NCBI GenBank assembly: GCA_026770585.1 | Contig: MU646902.1 | Coordinates: forward strand, 78,580 to 93,952 | DNA: 15,373 bases | Origin: Baffinella frigidus | Lineage: Eukaryota; Cryptophyceae; Cryptomonadales; Baffinellaceae | Direction: 5' to 3' | Part shown: one piece after another, positions 1 through 5,748 of the stretch | Layout: every line of letters starts with the position of its first letter | Numbering within the stretch: position 1 is the first letter of the stretch | Translations under genes and position numbers: made by a program | Notes under the pieces: generated by a model | Told to the model about the DNA's origin: nothing | Seen by the model: only the letters and a program-made list of their open reading frames with translations | Database searches by the model: none

Positions 1-20
1 GGGTAGGTGGACTGTACCTC

Positions 21-138
21 TGTGAGGACCGGGCCTGGGACGGGCCCGCCTTAGGGGAAAAGGGCTCCAAGGGTGAGTTCTATATCGGGGAAACGCCTTT
101 TCCCCTGAGGCGGGCCCGTCCCAGGCCTGGTGCTCACA
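21..138. mobile_element. 118-bp hairpin element with 5-bp target duplication
   Basis: Arms at 21-62 and 97-138 are near-perfect inverted repeats (left begins TGTGAGGACCGGGCCTGGGA; the right arm ends in the complement with about three mismatches) around a 34-bp loop. The hairpin is bracketed by the direct repeat ACCTC at 16-20 and 139-143, as expected of a target-site duplication. It has no coding capacity. The ends do not match the other families in this window. This is a non-autonomous, MITE-like element of unknown superfamily. Confidence 0.75.
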
Positions 139-148
139 ACCTCTGTAC

Positions 149-309
149 CCACACAGCGGGCTTCGAAGGGTTTTTGAATAACCCCTAAGCGATAAGACCT
201 ACGACCCTACGGTAGGCAACCCGTAGGGGCATAGGGGGGTTCCTAAGGATAAGGTAACGGAAACTCAGTGGCTCAGCCGCTGAAACCCCCGTCGAAGCCC
301 GCTGTGTGG
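149..309 (-). mobile_element. Family B element, copy 1 (full length)
   Basis: Terminal inverted repeats CCACACAGCGGGCTTCGA (left) and TCGAAGCCCGCTGTGTGG (right) enclose the B core: GCGATAAGACC, then ACCCTACGGTAGGCAACCCG, then a G-run, then GGTTCCTAAGGATAAGG and GTAACGGAAACTC. A second, inner inverted pair (TGGCTCAGCCGCTG) lies near the right end. The length of 161 bp matches copies at 4063 and 8355. I see no clear target duplication. Translations of this core give the recurrent peptide RYLILRNPP/SLRVAYRRVLG, which is an artefact and not a protein. Confidence 0.8.
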
Positions 310-545
310 TCGCTTCCATCAGCGCGGTCGTTTGAGCTGCCTGAGTTTTGGAACCAACAACACAGTCACGACCGACCGTCTGGCTTCGGCGTCCGCGTGA
401 CCGGTCACGCGGGCGTTCACGAGCCTGCCGGCGGGGCTGTTCCACGCCATCCGGCCATCGGTAGGGTCGTTCCTCGGGTGGCTACGTTGGAGGTCCCCGC
501 TCAGCTGGAGTTCCCCATACCCTTGAGCCGGTTTCTGCCGCGATC

Positions 546-610
546 GTAGGCTCATACGCCCTACCGTATGGCCCTGGGACCTGCCTAGGACCTCTTGGGG
601 GTCAATTTTG
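546..610 (-). mobile_element. Family D fragment inserted in repeat K/L
   Basis: This stretch (GTAGGCTCATACGCCCTAC through GGTCCTAGGCAGG-like sequence in reverse) matches part of the family D element at 6333-6441. It lies between two copies of CGCGATC (539-545 and 611-617). Uninterrupted versions of the host sequence, GCCGCGATCCTCTGTACA, are present at about 3740 and 7960, so the 65-bp insert and a possible 7-bp duplication can be read directly. The insert lacks the full D ends, so it may be a truncated copy. Confidence 0.6.
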
Positions 611-706
611 CGCGATCCTCTGTACAGGGGGGCTTGATGTGATCCGAAAGGAAGCATGGCCTTTCTACAGAACCAGTTCCGGTGTGCGTCTATGCCTGTC
701 CACTTG
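611..706 (+). repeat. Dispersed repeat L, copy 1 (empty A site)
   Basis: CGCGATCCTCTGTACAGGGG leads into a block containing GGCCTTTCTACAGAACCAG and GTTCCGGTGT. The same block occurs at 8092-8195 (same strand) and, inverted, at 3873-3970 and 5749-5835. Here the CTCTGTACAGG junction at 621-627 carries no family A element, unlike the equivalent place at 7972, so this copy is the empty site. No coding potential is apparent. Confidence 0.7.
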
Positions 707-816
707 AGGGGTGTGGATCCTTATCGCCCGATCCCCCGTGCGTGCTTCCTCGTGCCTCTATTTACGTCCTGCCTCCCTGTTCGCAGGAACTCGGAAGGCG
801 CGCGGGTGTGGCTGCG

Positions 817-890
817 CACCATAGGGCCCTAGGCATGGCCCTACTGTAGGGTCCTAGGAGGAGGCGCTTTTTTATGAGTGAGGTACCCCT
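817..890 (-). mobile_element. Family A element, 5'-truncated
   Basis: Only the core (CACCATAGGGCCCTAGGC, CTACTGTAGGGTCCTAGG) and right arm (CTTTTTTATGAGTGAGGTAC, CCCCT) remain. The left arm is replaced by repeat F sequence ending GTGTGGCTGCG. The core orientation is the reverse of the copy at 2891. The final TG before the TA duplication is mutated (CCCCTAT). Confidence 0.7.
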
Positions 891-986
891 ATCCCTTAAG
901 TGGCGAGTAGGCTGATACGCCCTACGGTAGGGCCCTAGGACCTGCCTCGGGCGAGTTAGGGCGAATATTCGCCCGTCCGCCACTTC
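891..986. mobile_element. Family D element, probable
   Basis: The left end ATCCCTTAAGTGGCGAGTAG, followed by GCTGATACGCCCTACGG and GGCCCTAGGACCTGCC, matches family D in the orientation opposite to 6333-6441. The right end CCGCCACTTCAG is a short inverted match to the left end. It abuts the truncated A element directly, so one element probably inserted next to or into the other. Confidence 0.55.
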
Positions 987-1090
987 AGAGATTGGGTGGT
1001 TCCTACAGCTATCCTCACCGAATCCTGGTGACTGACAAGATGCTCCCTTCACAGGAACTCGGAAGGCGCGCGGGTGTGGCTGCACACAGC

Positions 1091-1138
1091 CTGTAGGCTC
1101 CTAGAGGGGGCGCAGTTTCTTATGCGCGAGGTACCCTG
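1091..1138 (-). mobile_element. Family A right-arm fragment
   Basis: CTGTAGGCTCCTAGAGGGGG followed by CGCAGTTTCTTATGCGCGAG and GTACCCTG is the right end of family A with a one-base deletion in the CCCC run. The left part is missing and repeat F flanks it on both sides. Confidence 0.65.
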
Positions 1139-1238
1139 CGCAGGAACTCAGAGGGCGCGCGGGTTGCTATGGCTATCCTCCCCGAAGCCTGGTGGCTGAC
1201 AAGATGCTCCCTTCGCAGGAACTCGGAAGGCGCGCGGG

Positions 1239-1306
1239 TGTGGCTGCACACTCAGTACACGGCGCGGACCGACGAGCTTATCAACCCCATCGCGATCCAG
1301 TGGTAG
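1239..1306 (+). repeat. Dispersed repeat M, copy 1 (empty A site)
   Basis: GTGTGGCTGCACACTCAGTA continues as CACGGCGCGGACCGACGAG and CAACCCCATCGCGATCCAG. Copies occur at 2871-2890 plus 3012-3061 (split by an A element), 3233-3284 and 4226-4296. At 1256-1257 the TA is unoccupied, giving the empty counterpart of the insertion at 2891-3011. Short frames can be read on both strands, but none looks like a known protein. Confidence 0.75.
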
Positions 1307-1307
1307 T

Positions 1308-1388
<81 letters not shown>

Positions 1389-1479
1389 AGCGAGAGAGAG
1401 AGAGAGAGAGAGAGAGGATCCAGTGGTAGTGAGAGAGAGCGAGAGCGAGCGAGAGAGAGAGAGAGACAGAGACAGAGAG
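1307..1479 (+). repeat. GA-rich polypurine array 1
   Basis: Two runs of GAGAGA with occasional C (1307-1416 and 1430-1479) are separated by the spacer GGATCCAGTGGTAGT, which also precedes and follows the array. All G/A lies on the + strand. Translations give arginine/glutamate or serine/leucine low-complexity ORFs that should not be annotated as genes. The same spacer-plus-run pattern recurs at 3285-3457. Confidence 0.9.
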
Positions 1480-1510
1480 GATCCAGTGGTAGTTCGAGTA
1501 CATGTATTTG

Positions 1511-1554
1511 TACTGCAGGATCCTAGGAGGAGGCGCTTTCTTATGAGCGAGGTA
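1511..1554 (-). mobile_element. Family A right-arm fragment, interrupted by a second element
   Basis: TACTGCAGGATCCTAGGAGG then CGCTTTCTTATGAGCGAGGT is the A core and right arm. The arm stops at the internal GGTA of GGTACC, exactly where the variant element 1555-1671 begins. A short remnant resembling the missing tip (TATCCCCT) follows at 1672-1679. Confidence 0.6.
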
Positions 1555-1671
1555 CAGGGTTTACTCGAAATTAAGGACACGCACCGCCCTGGAGTCCTAC
1601 AGCAGGGCTAGTCCTAGGAGCATAGGACCACCCTAGGGGCGGTGCGTGCCCTTAATTTCGAGTAACCCCTA
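1555..1671. mobile_element. Variant family A hairpin with a different stem
   Basis: Arms CAGGGTTTACTCGAAATTAA/GGACACGCACCGCCC (from 1555) and their complement (to 1671) flank an A-like core (GTCCTACAGCAGGGCTAG, then CCTAGGAGCATAGGACCACC). The tips (CAGGGGTTACTCG on the complement of the right arm) resemble the normal A tip CAGGGGTACCTCG, and TA occurs on both sides (1553-1554, 1672-1673). Between tip and core the stem is unrelated to standard A elements, yet the two arms still match each other. It appears nested inside the A fragment to its left. Confidence 0.65.
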
Positions 1672-1701
1672 TATCCCCTCAGGAGGATTGGTCGGTCTGG
1701 C

Positions 1702-1703
<2 letters not shown>

Positions 1704-1758
<55 letters not shown>
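1704..1758 (+). repeat. GA polypurine array 2
   Basis: An uninterrupted GA run follows GGTCGGTCTGGCACT and ends in GGATCCAATGGTAGATCG, a variant of the spacer seen at the other GA arrays. The left boundary GGTCGGTCTGGCACTG recurs at 1800 (without a GA run) and, as ATCGGTCTGGCACTGAGAGA, at 2613. Confidence 0.9.
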
Positions 1759-1760
<2 letters not shown>

Positions 1761-1833
1761 CCAATGGTAGATCGGGTGCATGTGCCTCAAGGAGGTTTTG
1801 GTCGGTCTGGCACTGTTGATCACAACCAAGCAC

Positions 1834-1929
1834 GGTGCTTTGGTGCTTTGGTGATTTGGTGCTTTGGTGCTTTGGTGCCTTGGTGCTTGGGTGCTTGGGT
1901 GCTTTGGTGCTTTGGTGGTGCGGTGCTGC
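1834..1929 (+). repeat. 8-bp minisatellite (GGTGCTTT)
   Basis: About eleven units of GGTGCTTT occur, with variants GGTGATTT, GGTGCCTT and GGTGCTTGG. Minus-strand translations give a KHQSTKAP repeat peptide. That is a by-product of the array and not evidence of a protein. Confidence 0.9.
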
Positions 1930-1968
1930 TCCCCGGTGTGCAACACACCAAGTCAGAGCCTTGCGATT

Positions 1969-2087
1969 CAAGGGGTACCTCGCTCATAAGAAACCGCCCC
2001 CCCCTGGGACCCTGCAGTAGGACCATGCCTAGGGCCCTATGGTGGTCCTAGGGGGGGGTGCTGTTTCTTATGAGCGAGGTACCCCTG
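1969..2087 (+). mobile_element. Family A element, full length
   Basis: Left tip CAAGGGGTACCTCGCTCATA (one extra A), C-run, GGACCCTGCAGTAGGACC core, GGTGGTCCTAGG, G-run and right arm CTGTTTCTTATGAGCGAGGT with ACCCCTG. TA follows at 2088-2089. The left flank is TTCGATTCA-like and does not end in TA, so the left duplication is lost or the boundary is shifted by the extra base. Confidence 0.85.
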
Positions 2088-2179
2088 TACACCCCAAACG
2101 GTGTCCCTGTAATGCATCCCCTCAGGAGGATTGGTCGGTTCTGGTGCCCAGGCACGGCGTCGGGGGCTCGAGCCACGGT

Positions 2180-2475
2180 GGCGTGTTGAGTATGAGGCTT
2201 TCACTGTAGGAGGTGGGAGTTGGAACCCATCCGGAAAATGCTCGTATGAGCGGCCGACACGGGGTTCATCCGGGAACAAGTATTTTTCTTTTGAAAAATC
2301 CGTACGAAAATTACTACACAATTGCTTCGGACGTGACCCGTTGTGTAGTAATTTTCATTGCCAGCTTTTAAAAGAAAAATACTTGTTCCCGGATTAGGGT
2401 ACAGTAGTGACACAATGCGGAAGGCATGTGTGGCGCTGACGCTGGTTGTTTGGCAATAAATTATCAATCTCTGAG
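2180..2475 (-). repeat. Dispersed repeat H, copy 1 (interrupted by a C element)
   Basis: Read on the minus strand: ATTGATAATTTATTGCCAAA, then CAACCAGCGTCAGCGCCACA, then CATGCCTTCCGCATTG, matching 5484-5617 and 8224-8350. The repeat is split by the hairpin at 2266-2396. The uninterrupted copies read GTACCCCGTGTCGG across that position. Function unknown; no ORF is conserved across the three copies. Confidence 0.8.
2266..2396. mobile_element. Family C hairpin C1 (131 bp)
   Basis: Ends TCATCCGGGAACAAGTATTT and, on the complement, TAATCCGGGAACAAGTATTT, then TTCTTTT; inner arms CGAAAATTACTACACA / TGTGTAGTAATTTTCATTG; loop containing CGGACGTGAC (2328-2337). The host repeat H contributes GGGT on both sides (2262-2265 and 2397-2400), a 4-bp duplication confirmed by the uninterrupted H copies. 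Stem type 1, loop type 1 in the grid described under findings. Confidence 0.85.
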
Positions 2476-2557
2476 GCTTTCACTGAAAAAAGCGGATCCA
2501 GCCAACTGCCGAGACTATCTCGGGCGGGGCCGGAAAGTGGACACTTGGGTCGAAAGT

Positions 2558-2605
2558 GGACGTGACCTGTGTAAAGTCACTCCGGCTACTCCTGTGTGGG
2601 GCTTG
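2558..2605 (+). repeat. Repeat E, copy 1
   Basis: GGACGTGACCTGTGTAAAGT then CACTCCGGCTACTCCTGTGT forms an imperfect foldback (the CTGTGTAAAG side against the CCTGTGTGGGG side). Related copies are at 3085-3124 and, inverted, 4531-4570. Role unknown. Confidence 0.5.
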
Positions 2606-2625
2606 TCCCCAGATCGGTCTGGCAC

Positions 2626-2647
2626 TGAGAGAGAGAGAGCGCGCGCG

Positions 2648-2697
<50 letters not shown>

Positions 2698-2723
2698 CGA
2701 GAGAGAGAGAGAGAAAAAAAAAA
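2626..2723 (+). repeat. GA polypurine array 3 with a GC dinucleotide run
   Basis: A GA run with an internal GCGCGCGCGC stretch at 2639-2648, ending in an A run at 2714-2723. The left boundary ATCGGTCTGGCACT is shared with array 2. The purine strand is again the + strand. The alternating GC tract is the kind of sequence that can adopt left-handed DNA under supercoiling. Confidence 0.9.
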
Positions 2724-2890
2724 TATGTGACGGGCGAGCTCCTGTCCAGGAGCGTGTATCTCCCCATGCCTACTGTAGGGCCCTACTGTAGGCCGGAGAT
2801 AGGCCCGCCTCGGCAGACGTTGGAGCCATTGGCTAGAAACTGCTGTACTCAAGTCACCCGTTTCGCGTGGGTGTGGCTGCACACGCAGTA

Positions 2891-3011
2891 CAGGGGTACC
2901 TCGCTCATAAGAAACTGCCTCCCCCTAGCTAGGACCCTACAGTAGGACTATGCCTAGGGCCCTACGGTGGTCCTAGGGGGGCGGCGGTTTCTTATGAGCG
3001 ATGTACCCCTG
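2891..3011 (+). mobile_element. Family A element, full length, in repeat M
   Basis: CAGGGGTACCTCGCTCATAA, then the GGACCCTACAGTAGGACTAT core, then a right arm with one change (GAGCGATGTACCCCTG). TA flanks both sides (2889-2890 and 3012-3013). The host is repeat M (GGCTGCACACGCAG before, CACGGCGCGGACC after), whose empty copy at 1239-1306 has a single TA at the same point. This 121-bp copy defines element ends and target precisely. Confidence 0.92.
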
Positions 3012-3084
3012 TACACGGCGCGGACCCACGAGGTTCTCAACCCCATCGCGATCTAGTGGTAGGCCTGCTCTCTGGGGATACAAC

Positions 3085-3124
3085 CCCGTGTGTAAAGTCG
3101 CTCCGGTCATCCTACACGGGGGCA
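3085..3124 (+). repeat. Repeat E, copy 2
   Basis: CCCGTGTGTAAAGTCGCTCC then GGTCATCCTACACGGGGG folds back on itself (CCCGTGTGTA with TACACGGGG). It is the inverted relative of 4531-4570. Confidence 0.5.
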
Positions 3125-3232
3125 CCTCCTACCATGAGAACAACACAGACCACAGCCACCGTAGGGCCCTAGGGGTAGGCCTACTGTAGGGTCCTAGGGG
3201 GGGGGCAGTTTCTTATGCGCGAGGTACCCCTG
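3112..3232 (-). mobile_element. Family A element with degenerate left arm
   Basis: The right half is typical (GGCCTACTGTAGGGTCCTAG, G-run, CAGTTTCTTATGCGCGAGGT, ACCCCTG) and TA follows at 3233-3234, leading into repeat M. The left half is only weakly recognisable (CACGGGGGCACCTCC, ACCATGAGAACAACAC), so the left boundary is approximate. It occupies the same target position in repeat M as the element at 2891. Confidence 0.6.
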
Positions 3233-3284
3233 TACACGGCGCGGACCGACGAGCCTCTCAACCCCATCGCGATCCAGTGGTAGT

Positions 3285-3337
3285 GAGAGAGAGAGAGAGA
3301 GAGAGCGAGAGAGGATCCAGTGGTAGATCGAGATAGC

Positions 3338-3393
<56 letters not shown>

Positions 3394-3457
3394 CCAGTGG
3401 TAGTTCGAGATAGCGAGAGAGAGAGAGAGAGAGCGAGAGCGAGAGCGAGAGAGAGAG
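3285..3457 (+). repeat. Higher-order GA array 4
   Basis: Three GA-rich runs (3285-3313, 3331-3391, 3408-3457) each terminate in GGATCCAGTGGTAG, followed by ATCGAGATAGC or TTCGAGATAGC before the next run. The repeating unit is therefore spacer plus GA run, resembling a minisatellite whose units contain a microsatellite. It follows repeat M directly. Confidence 0.9.
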
Positions 3458-3530
3458 GATCCAGTGGTAGTTCGAGTGCGTGTATTTCCTACTGGGGCTT
3501 GGAGCCATTCGCGTCATTCCTCCAGAAATA

Positions 3531-3606
3531 ATCACCATAGGGCCCTAGGCATAGGCCTACGGAAGGGTCCTAGAGGGGGCGCTTTCTTATGAGCGAGGTA
3601 CCCCTG
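3531..3606 (-). mobile_element. Family A element, left part missing
   Basis: Core ACCATAGGGCCCTAGGCATA with CTACGGAAGGGTCCTAGAGG and right arm GCTTTCTTATGAGCGAGGTA/CCCCTG remain, followed by TGTA. The left arm is absent; upstream is TTGGAGCCATTCGCG-type sequence also seen near 2820, 4030 and 5457. Confidence 0.75.
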
Positions 3607-3689
3607 TGTATAGGCACCCTGCCAGGCCCGGTTCTTGAAGAGTCGCCCCCCCCCTGGGAAGAGGGCATCCACCTTTTCCCAAAACGCCT

Positions 3690-3754
3690 TAAGTTGACCA
3701 CTTTACGGTAAAGTGGAGGTGTCCACTTACCGGTTTCTGCCGCGATCCTCTGTA
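3690..3754 (+). repeat. Dispersed repeat K, copy 1
   Basis: TTAAGTTGACCACTTTACGG and TAAAGTGGAGGTGTCCACTT are followed by ACCGGTTTCTGCCGCGATCC and TCTGTA. It contains the 19-bp inverted repeat CCACTTTACGGTAAAGTGG. A second copy at 7906-7973 is nearly identical. Part of the repeat is at 528-545 and an inverted piece is at 7263-7295. Confidence 0.75.
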
Positions 3755-3870
3755 CAGGGGTACCTTGCTCATAAAAAACGGCCTCCCCCTAGGACCATAC
3801 AGTAGGGCTATGCTAGGGCCCTATGGTGGTCCTAGGGGGGGGGCAGTTTCTTATGAGCGAGGTACCCCTG
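3755..3870 (+). mobile_element. Family A element, full length, at K/L boundary
   Basis: CAGGGGTACCTTGCTCATAA, core ACCATACAGTAGGGCTATGC, GGTGGTCCTAGG, G-run and CAGTTTCTTATGAGCGAGGT/ACCCCTG, with TA at 3753-3754 and 3871-3872. To its left is repeat K as at 7974. To its right repeat L is inverted compared with 8094, so this hairpin marks a rearrangement junction. Confidence 0.9.
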
Positions 3871-3872
3871 TA

Positions 3873-3970
3873 GGGGATCCTTTAGGTCCTTTAGGTTCTT
3901 CGAGCTCCCAACATAGGCGGACACCGGAACTGGTTCTGTAGAAAGGCCATGCTTCCTTTCGGATCATATC
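3873..3970 (-). repeat. Dispersed repeat L, inverted copy
   Basis: TTTAGGTCCTTTAGGTTCTT, then GAGCTCCCAACATAGGCGGA and CACCGGAACTGGTTCTGTAG, then AAAGGCCATGCTTCC. This is the reverse complement of 8094-8195 and 620-700. Confidence 0.75.
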
Positions 3971-4062
3971 AAACGGGAAAGCTCCCTATGAATCCCCTGT
4001 GGGGACGTGGAGTTGCCATAGGGAATTGGAGCCGTTGGCGTGGTTTCTGGAGGAAAGAGGAA

Positions 4063-4225
4063 CCACACAGCGGACTTTGAAGGGATTTTGAATAACCCCT
4101 AAGCGATAAGATCTAGGACCCTACGGTAGGCAACCCGTAGGGACATAGGGGGGTTCCTAAGGATAAGGTAACGGAAACTCGGGCTCTCAGCGCCCGAAAT
4201 TCCCTTGGCAGCCCTCCGTGTGTGG
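4063..4225 (-). mobile_element. Family B element, copy 2 (full length)
   Basis: CCACACAGCGGACTTTGAAG at the left, core GCGATAAGATCTAGGACCC, CTACGGTAGGCAACCCGTAG, GGATAAGGTAACGGAAACTC, inner inverted pair GGGCTCTCAGCGCCCG, right end CCTCCGTGTGTGG. Length 163 bp. It is the same orientation as copy 1, with diverged ends. Confidence 0.8.
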
Positions 4226-4296
4226 GGTGGGCGTGGCTGCACATACAATGCACGGCGCGGACCGACGAGGTTGTGAACCCCGTCGCGACCGTGGTA
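4226..4296 (+). repeat. Dispersed repeat M, diverged copy
   Basis: GGCGTGGCTGCACATACAAT, GCACGGCGCGGACCGACGAG and CAACCCCATCGC-like sequence (here AACCCCGTCGCGACC) match repeat M. The TA target is TG here and is empty. A 109-codon ORF begins just upstream and crosses it, but its composition and repeat content give no support for a real gene. Confidence 0.7.
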
Positions 4297-4530
4297 GGCC
4301 TACAGGAATTAGCAATCCGGGTGCAACCAACCACGTACCCTCGAAACCATCGAAACCCAGGGTCGGACATCACCCACACGGTTGGCTTCGGTTTCGGGCA
4401 GACCTTGAGTCGAAATGTCGGTTGATAAAATGTCTGTGTACCAAGCCATTATTAATTAGTACCATGAAAATAAATGGACCGATGTGCGAAGCCCGCCGTG
4501 TGGGTTGCGAAAAGAGGGGTTTGGGGAAAC
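4297..4530. other. No recognised gene or repeat
   Basis: Mostly non-repetitive within this window. A short piece at about 4485-4502 (GAAGCCCGCCGTGTGGG) resembles the family B right end, but no core accompanies it. I see no convincing coding signal. Confidence 0.4.
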
Positions 4531-4570
4531 TACCCCGTGTAGGATGACCGGAGTGACTTTACACAGTCAC
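4531..4570 (-). repeat. Repeat E, copy 3
   Basis: ACCCCGTGTAGGATGACCGG then AGTGACTTTACACAGTCAC is the reverse complement of the sequence at 3085-3124 and related to 2558-2605. Confidence 0.55.
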
Positions 4571-4630
4571 GTATAAGGAGATATAAGCTCGCGCGCGCTA
4601 CGGACCCCTGTTCTCCTCAGTGAAGCCTTA

Positions 4631-4920
4631 CAGGGGTACCTCGCTCATAAGAAAGCGCCCCCCACCCCAAGGACCACCGTAGGGCCCTAGGCATAGTCCT
4701 GCTGTAGGGTCCTAGAGGGGTACCTCACTCATAAGAAACCGCCCCCCCCTGGGACCCTGCAGTAGGCCTATGCCTAGGGCCCTACGGTGGTCCTAGGGGG
4801 GTGGAAGTCTCTCATGAGCGAGGTACCCCTGTACCTCGCTCATACAAAAGCGCCCCCGTCCCTAGGACCACCATAGGGCCCTAGGGATCGACCTACTGTA
4901 GGGTCCTAGGTGTGGGGGGG
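4631..4920. mobile_element. Three fused family A elements
   Basis: A left-complete A element (4631 to about 4714, TA at 4629-4630) lacks its right arm and runs straight into a full one (about 4715-4831; GAGGGGTACCTCACTCATAA to GAGCGAGGTACCCCTG). Its terminal TA at 4832-4833 then merges into a third (CCTCGCTCATACAAAAGCGC to a G-run near 4920), which lacks its first bases and right arm. Cores alternate: reverse, forward, reverse. This is consistent with insertion into, or recombination between, A elements. Confidence 0.8.
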
Positions 4921-4929
4921 GGTCTCATG

Positions 4930-4985
4930 GATTTCCCCGAAAGATGTCAAAAGTGGATGTTTCGAGCCCTCTGGCGTGGGTGGTA
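4930..4985 (+). repeat. Dispersed repeat N, copy 1
   Basis: GAAAGATGTCAAAAGTGGAT, then GTTTCGAGCCCTCTGGCGTG, occurs as its reverse complement at 9837-9890. Short ORFs overlap it on both strands, without recognisable protein features. Confidence 0.75.
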
Positions 4986-5290
4986 GGCGAGAGCAGTGCG
5001 TTTACCCTCTTCAGAGAGATCAGCTTTCGGAATAGACGCGGCCATGAAGGGAGGAGAGATAAAGTGCGTTTATGACATATCGAAGCCAACTTGGCCACGA
5101 TGTCGAGGAAGGTACACACAAAGCCACTTGGAAAAGGGAATTCAAACTCCCATGGCGCGAGGCCGGTCCACTAAATTCATCTGAGCCATGATGAGGTGGA
5201 TCCGGACCAGTTGGGCGTCAATAAAGAACTCTCGCTCTGGCTCCCATGCGTTCCCTTCCGGGTGAAGGCCTTGCGAGACTAATCCTAGCC
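4986..5290. other. Unassigned stretch, no gene called
   Basis: Frames of 62-64 codons exist on both strands, but I recognise no domain, and they overlap each other and repeat N. Nothing else stands out. Confidence 0.4.
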
Positions 5291-5295
5291 TCTCG

Positions 5296-5425
5296 GTGGA
5301 CTACGAGGGTTTCACTGCACCCAGAATCTGGGTGTAACGTGACCAAATTTGAATCAGATAACGCCTTAAAGTTAATTGCCTGGGGGCAAGTTGACTTTTG
5401 ATAAAAGGTCCGTACTTGACCGTGA
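5296..5425 (+). repeat. Dispersed repeat O, copy 1 (empty A site)
   Basis: GGTGGACTACGAGGGTTTCA, CTGCACCCAGAATCTGGGTG, then TAACGTGACC, and later CCTTAAAGTTAATTGCC and GGGGCAAGTTGACTTTTGAT. The copy at 9606-9832 carries a family A element at the GTGTA point (TA 5335-5336 here). The left half aligns well; the segment just after TA is diverged and re-aligns at CCTTAAAGT. Confidence 0.75.
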
Positions 5426-5439
5426 AGATAGGGGCAAGT

Positions 5440-5620
5440 GATTCCCTTGGGGACTTGGAGCCGTTTGCGCGCTTTCCATGCCAGAGAGATTGGTAATTTA
5501 TTGCCAAATAACCAGCGTCAGCGCTGCACATGCCTTCCGCATTGTGCTACATACTGTACCCCGTGTCGGTCGCTCTCACGAGCTTTTTCCTGATAGATTC
5601 TATCTCCACCTCTTATTTTC
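5440..5620 (+). repeat. Repeat H, copy 2, with TTGGAGCCGTT leader
   Basis: GATTCCCTTGGGGACTTGGA matches sequence near 4000-4035. From 5484 repeat H runs: GAGATTGGTAATTTATTGCC, AACCAGCGTCAGCGCTGCAC, CATTGTGCTACATACTGTAC, CCCGTGTCGG. This is an uninterrupted copy and serves as the empty site for C1. Confidence 0.8.
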
Positions 5621-5633
5621 CATGCCACCTTTA

Positions 5634-5746
5634 CAGGGGTACCTCGCTCATAAGGAAGCGCCCCCCAGGACCATCATAGGGCCCTAGGCATAGGCCTACT
5701 GCATGGTCCTAGGGGGTAGCTCTTTCTTATGAGCGAGGTACCCCTG
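5634..5746 (-). mobile_element. Family A element, full length (113 bp)
   Basis: CAGGGGTACCTCGCTCATAA, C-run, GGACCATCATAGGGCCCTAG, GGCCTACTGCATGGTCCTAG, TTTCTTATGAGCGAGGTACC/CCTG, with TA at 5632-5633 and 5747-5748. The core is reversed relative to 3755-3870, but the right flank is the same inverted repeat L. Confidence 0.9.
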
Positions 5747-5748
5747 TA

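Larger units (their letters stand above)
781..1248 (+). repeat. Repeat F: GGAACTCGGAAGGCGCGCGG units
   Basis: The sequence CAGGAACTCGGAAGGCGCGC followed by GGGTGTGGCTGC recurs at about 782, 1052, 1142 (diverged) and 1216. The longer unit ATCCTC...CCTGGTGRCTGACAAGATGC repeats at 1011 and 1175, a 164-bp spacing, indicating a tandem duplication. A-family and D-family fragments sit between the units. I see no believable gene here. Confidence 0.65.

Noticed and set aside
149-309. Target-site duplication for family B
   Set aside because: I compared flanks of the three full copies with several possible boundaries and found no consistent direct repeat.
1192-1611. 139-codon ORF on the + strand
   Set aside because: It is the GA array read as RERERE plus parts of repeat F, repeat M and family A; no domain and no independent coding support.
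2556-2945. 129-codon ORF on the + strand
   Set aside because: Runs through repeat E, GA array 3 and the left tip of a family A element; artefact of repeats.
4218-4547. 109-codon ORF on the + strand
   Set aside because: Starts at the family B right end, crosses repeat M and ends near repeat E; no recognisable protein.
4925-5184. Retrotransposon pol fragment
   Set aside because: Both strands were inspected for reverse transcriptase or integrase motifs; none was convincing.
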